Under the pieces are notes generated by a model. It saw only the letters and a program-made list of their open reading frames with translations, did not search any database and was not told the DNA's origin. Shown here piece by piece: positions 51,171-52,871 of a DNA stretch of 52,871 nt (position 1 is its first letter; each line of letters starts with the position of its first letter). Source of the stretch: Burkholderiales bacterium (GTDB lineage: Bacteria > Pseudomonadota > Gammaproteobacteria > Burkholderiales > Burkholderiaceae_E). Where the stretch lies: positions 1 to 52,871 of the forward strand of contig JAFKGG010000371.1 in assembly GCA_017307915.1 (NCBI GenBank). The letters run 5' to 3'. Made by a program: the position numbers and the translations under genes.

Positions 51171-52066
51171 GCCTCCTGCGGATCGACCAGGCCGAGCTTC
51201 TCGGCAATCGCCAGCGTGCGCGCTGCGATGTCGATGTTCACCTTTTCGATCAATTTGCCGCCGATGATGACGGCGGCCCGGTTGGCGGCGCGCGCCTGGC
51301 CGATCGCATCGCGCATCTCCAGCGCGCTGTCGATCTCTTCGCGCGACGGCGAAAAGATGCGGTTGATGATCGCCACGTGCCGGGGATGGACGACCAGCGC
51401 GCCGTCGTAGCCGAGGCGGCGCAGGTAGCTGCCCCAGTCTTCGATGATCGAATCGCGGTTCATGTCCGTGAACGCGACGGCCGGCGCCAGCGGCACCAGT
51501 CCGTGATGGCGCGCCACGCAGACCATCTTGCCGAGCGGATAGGCGATGCGATCGGGAATGTCGACGAAATGCGCGCCCACCGATACCGTGTAGTCGCCGA
51601 CGCCGAAGCACAGGCCGCTCAGCCGCGGCACCTCGGCGGCAATGCGCTCGCAATGAATGACCGCGCCGGTGGTCTCGATCATCGGCCACATGCGCATCGC
51701 GCCGGCATTCGGCAAGGTATCGAGGAAGTCGGTCACTGCGATCAGATCGGCGGCATTGTTCGCCTTGGGCGGCATGATCACGCGGATGCCGGCATCGGCG
51801 CAGGCACGGATGTCGTCGCGCCACCAGGGCGTATCGGTGGCATTGACGCGCACCACCACTTCCTTGCCGCGGAAATCGATCGCCGCCATGGCTTCGAGCA
51901 GTGTGCGCTGCGCCGCGTGTTTCGATGCGTCTTCGTAGACCACGGCATCGTCGAGGTCGATCATCACCACGTCGGCATCGCTGTCGGCGGCCTTCTGGAT
52001 CATGCGCGGGTTCGATGCCGGCACCAGCAACATGCAGCGGCGCGGTTGAGCAGAAGCAATGTTCAT
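51167..52066 (-). CDS. CitE-like HpcH/HpaI aldolase / CoA lyase
   Basis: 299 residues of the TIM-barrel CitE family. PRRCMLLVPASNPRMIQKA at the start binds the CoA portion, MIDLDDAVVYEDAS has the metal-binding acidic residues, RVNATDTPWW follows the conserved Arg, and MIETTGAVIHCERIA supplies the second metal-binding Glu. Family members cleave citryl-CoA, malyl-CoA or related beta-hydroxyacyl-CoA; the size and absence of citrate lyase CitD/CitF genes favour a malyl-CoA or citramalyl-CoA lyase type. It overlaps the CoA-transferase start by four bases, so the two act together, and the Bug receptor gene lies 31 bases upstream. Confidence 0.92.
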   Translation of the reverse strand: MNIASAQPRRCMLLVPASNPRMIQKAADSDADVVMIDLDDAVVYEDASKHAAQRTLLEAMAAIDFRGKEVVVRVNATDTPWWRDDIRACADAGIRVIMPPKANNAADLIAVTDFLDTLPNAGAMRMWPMIETTGAVIHCERIAAEVPRLSGLCFGVGDYTVSVGAHFVDIPDRIAYPLGKMVCVARHHGLVPLAPAVAFTDMNRDSIIEDWGSYLRRLGYDGALVVHPRHVAIINRIFSPSREEIDSALEMRDAIGQARAANRAAVIIGGKLIEKVNIDIAARTLAIAEKLGLVDPQEA

Positions 52067-52097
52067 GTCGTTCTCTGGTCGGTGTTGCGAGCCGAGC

Positions 52098-52871
52098 TCA
52101 TTCGGCGCGGATGCCGGTTTCCTTGATCAGCGCAGCCCAGCTCGCCAGCTCGCCGCGAATCCGCTCCTGCAGCGCCGGCGATTCGCTCGCCGCAGCGGGC
52201 GGCTCGATGCCGAGCTTGCCGAGGCGTTCTTGCACCTCGGGGGTCTTCAGCGACGCCTCGATGCTCTGGCGGATGCGCTCGACGGCATCGCGCGGCGTCG
52301 CGGCCGGCGCCAGCACCGCGTACCAGGTCACGGCGTGATAACCGGGCAGGCCTTGCTCGGCGACGGTCGGCACGTCGGGCAGCAGCCCCGAGCGCCGATC
52401 CGAGGTGACGGCCAGCGCGCGCACTTTCTGCGACTTGATCAGCGGCAGCGCCGGCGCCATCGTCGAGATCATCAATTGCGTCTGGCCCGACATCAGGTCG
52501 GCCAGCGCCGGACCGCTGCCGCGGTACGGCACGTGCGTCATCGGAATGCCGCCCATATGCTTGAGCAACTCGCCCGACAGGTGCGGGCCGGTACCGGCGC
52601 CGCCGCTGCCGAACGACACGCGCTGCGGATGAGCCTTGGCATAGGCGGTGAGCTCGGCGATGTTGCGCGGCGCAAAGCCCGGAAAGGCGAGCAGCACATT
52701 CGGCGAGATACCGATCAGGGCCACCGGGATGAAGTCGTCCACCGGGTGATAACGCAGCGAGCCCGGCGACAGGTTCGGGCCGATGGTCAGCTCGGCCGAG
52801 GTACCCATCAACAGCGTGTAGCCATCGGCCGGTGACTTCGCGACCAGTTCGGCGCCCAGCATCGCGCCGGC
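52098..52871 (-). CDS. Bug/TctC-family periplasmic binding protein, N-terminus beyond the window
   Basis: 258 residues are present; the frame is open to the last base, so the signal peptide and about 60 residues are missing. SPADGYTLLMGTSAELTIGP near the visible start, VSFGSGGAGTGPHLSGELLKH, THVPYRGSGPALADLMSGQ and a Pro-rich VPTVAEQGLPGYHAVTWYAV segment are the Bug family pattern. It binds an organic acid in the periplasm. It is the first visible gene of the minus-strand operon Bug - CitE-like - CoA-transferase - AAA-LuxR, and so probably delivers or senses the substrate those enzymes degrade. Confidence 0.93.
   Translation of the reverse strand, partial: AGAMLGAELVAKSPADGYTLLMGTSAELTIGPNLSPGSLRYHPVDDFIPVALIGISPNVLLAFPGFAPRNIAELTAYAKAHPQRVSFGSGGAGTGPHLSGELLKHMGGIPMTHVPYRGSGPALADLMSGQTQLMISTMAPALPLIKSQKVRALAVTSDRRSGLLPDVPTVAEQGLPGYHAVTWYAVLAPAATPRDAVERIRQSIEASLKTPEVQERLGKLGIEPPAAASESPALQERIRGELASWAALIKETGIRAE

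Overview
This is a contiguous, GC-rich piece of a bacterial chromosome. No tRNA, rRNA, phage, insertion sequence or CRISPR array was seen. The gene content points to a betaproteobacterium of the order Burkholderiales. The evidence is the chromosomal order ftsY / M16-M16-rsmD-coaD-ferredoxin, a Burkholderia-type 16-strand porin, two Bug-type (TctC) periplasmic receptors next to CoA-transferase and CitE-like genes, and an rpoH gene with a CIRCE element. I could not assign a genus.

Layout. 1-12 kb is housekeeping: the end of a CbiX chelatase gene, a LuxR regulator, an EamA exporter coupled to a glutathione peroxidase, rpoH under a CIRCE operator, maleylacetoacetate isomerase, a FeeM-like acyltransferase, ftsY, two M16 peptidase-family proteins, rsmD, coaD, a YfhL-type ferredoxin and sixA. 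12-28 kb is dominated by phosphate metabolism: a porin, a stand-alone LigD polymerase domain, an OlsB-like ornithine acyltransferase, ppx, ppk1, a PhoX-type phosphatase, glycerol kinase and ppk2. Sequences resembling Pho boxes (7-bp repeats with 11-bp period) lie before five of these genes. Before the porin, phoX, ppk1 and ppk2 genes a possible -10 begins exactly 10 bases after the box, the geometry of the E. coli phoA promoter. A SIMPL protein and an enoyl-CoA hydratase sit inside this stretch.

24.8-40.3 kb is an envelope glycan locus interrupted by ppk2: a GT4 glycosyltransferase and methyltransferase, a UDP-glucuronate decarboxylase-like epimerase, two GT2 enzymes (one GtrB-like), an FAD oxidoreductase, a 711-residue DUF2298 (YYY) membrane protein, a 1740-residue fusion of a GT39-like transferase with a second YYY domain, and between them a small exported Thr/Pro-repeat protein with a C-terminal membrane anchor. 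I propose that these form a surface glycosylation system with its own acceptor protein. This is the least explained and most interesting part of the window.

40.3-52.9 kb is catabolic. A LysR regulator faces a Rieske oxygenase - Bug receptor - alpha/beta hydrolase operon. A second LysR regulator, with a cluster of TTGTCAA half-sites, faces an acyl-CoA dehydrogenase. On the minus strand a Bug receptor (cut by the window end), a CitE-like lyase, a class III CoA-transferase and a large AAA-LuxR regulator form one operon. These look like uptake and CoA-dependent breakdown of organic or aromatic acids; the substrates cannot be read from the sequence.
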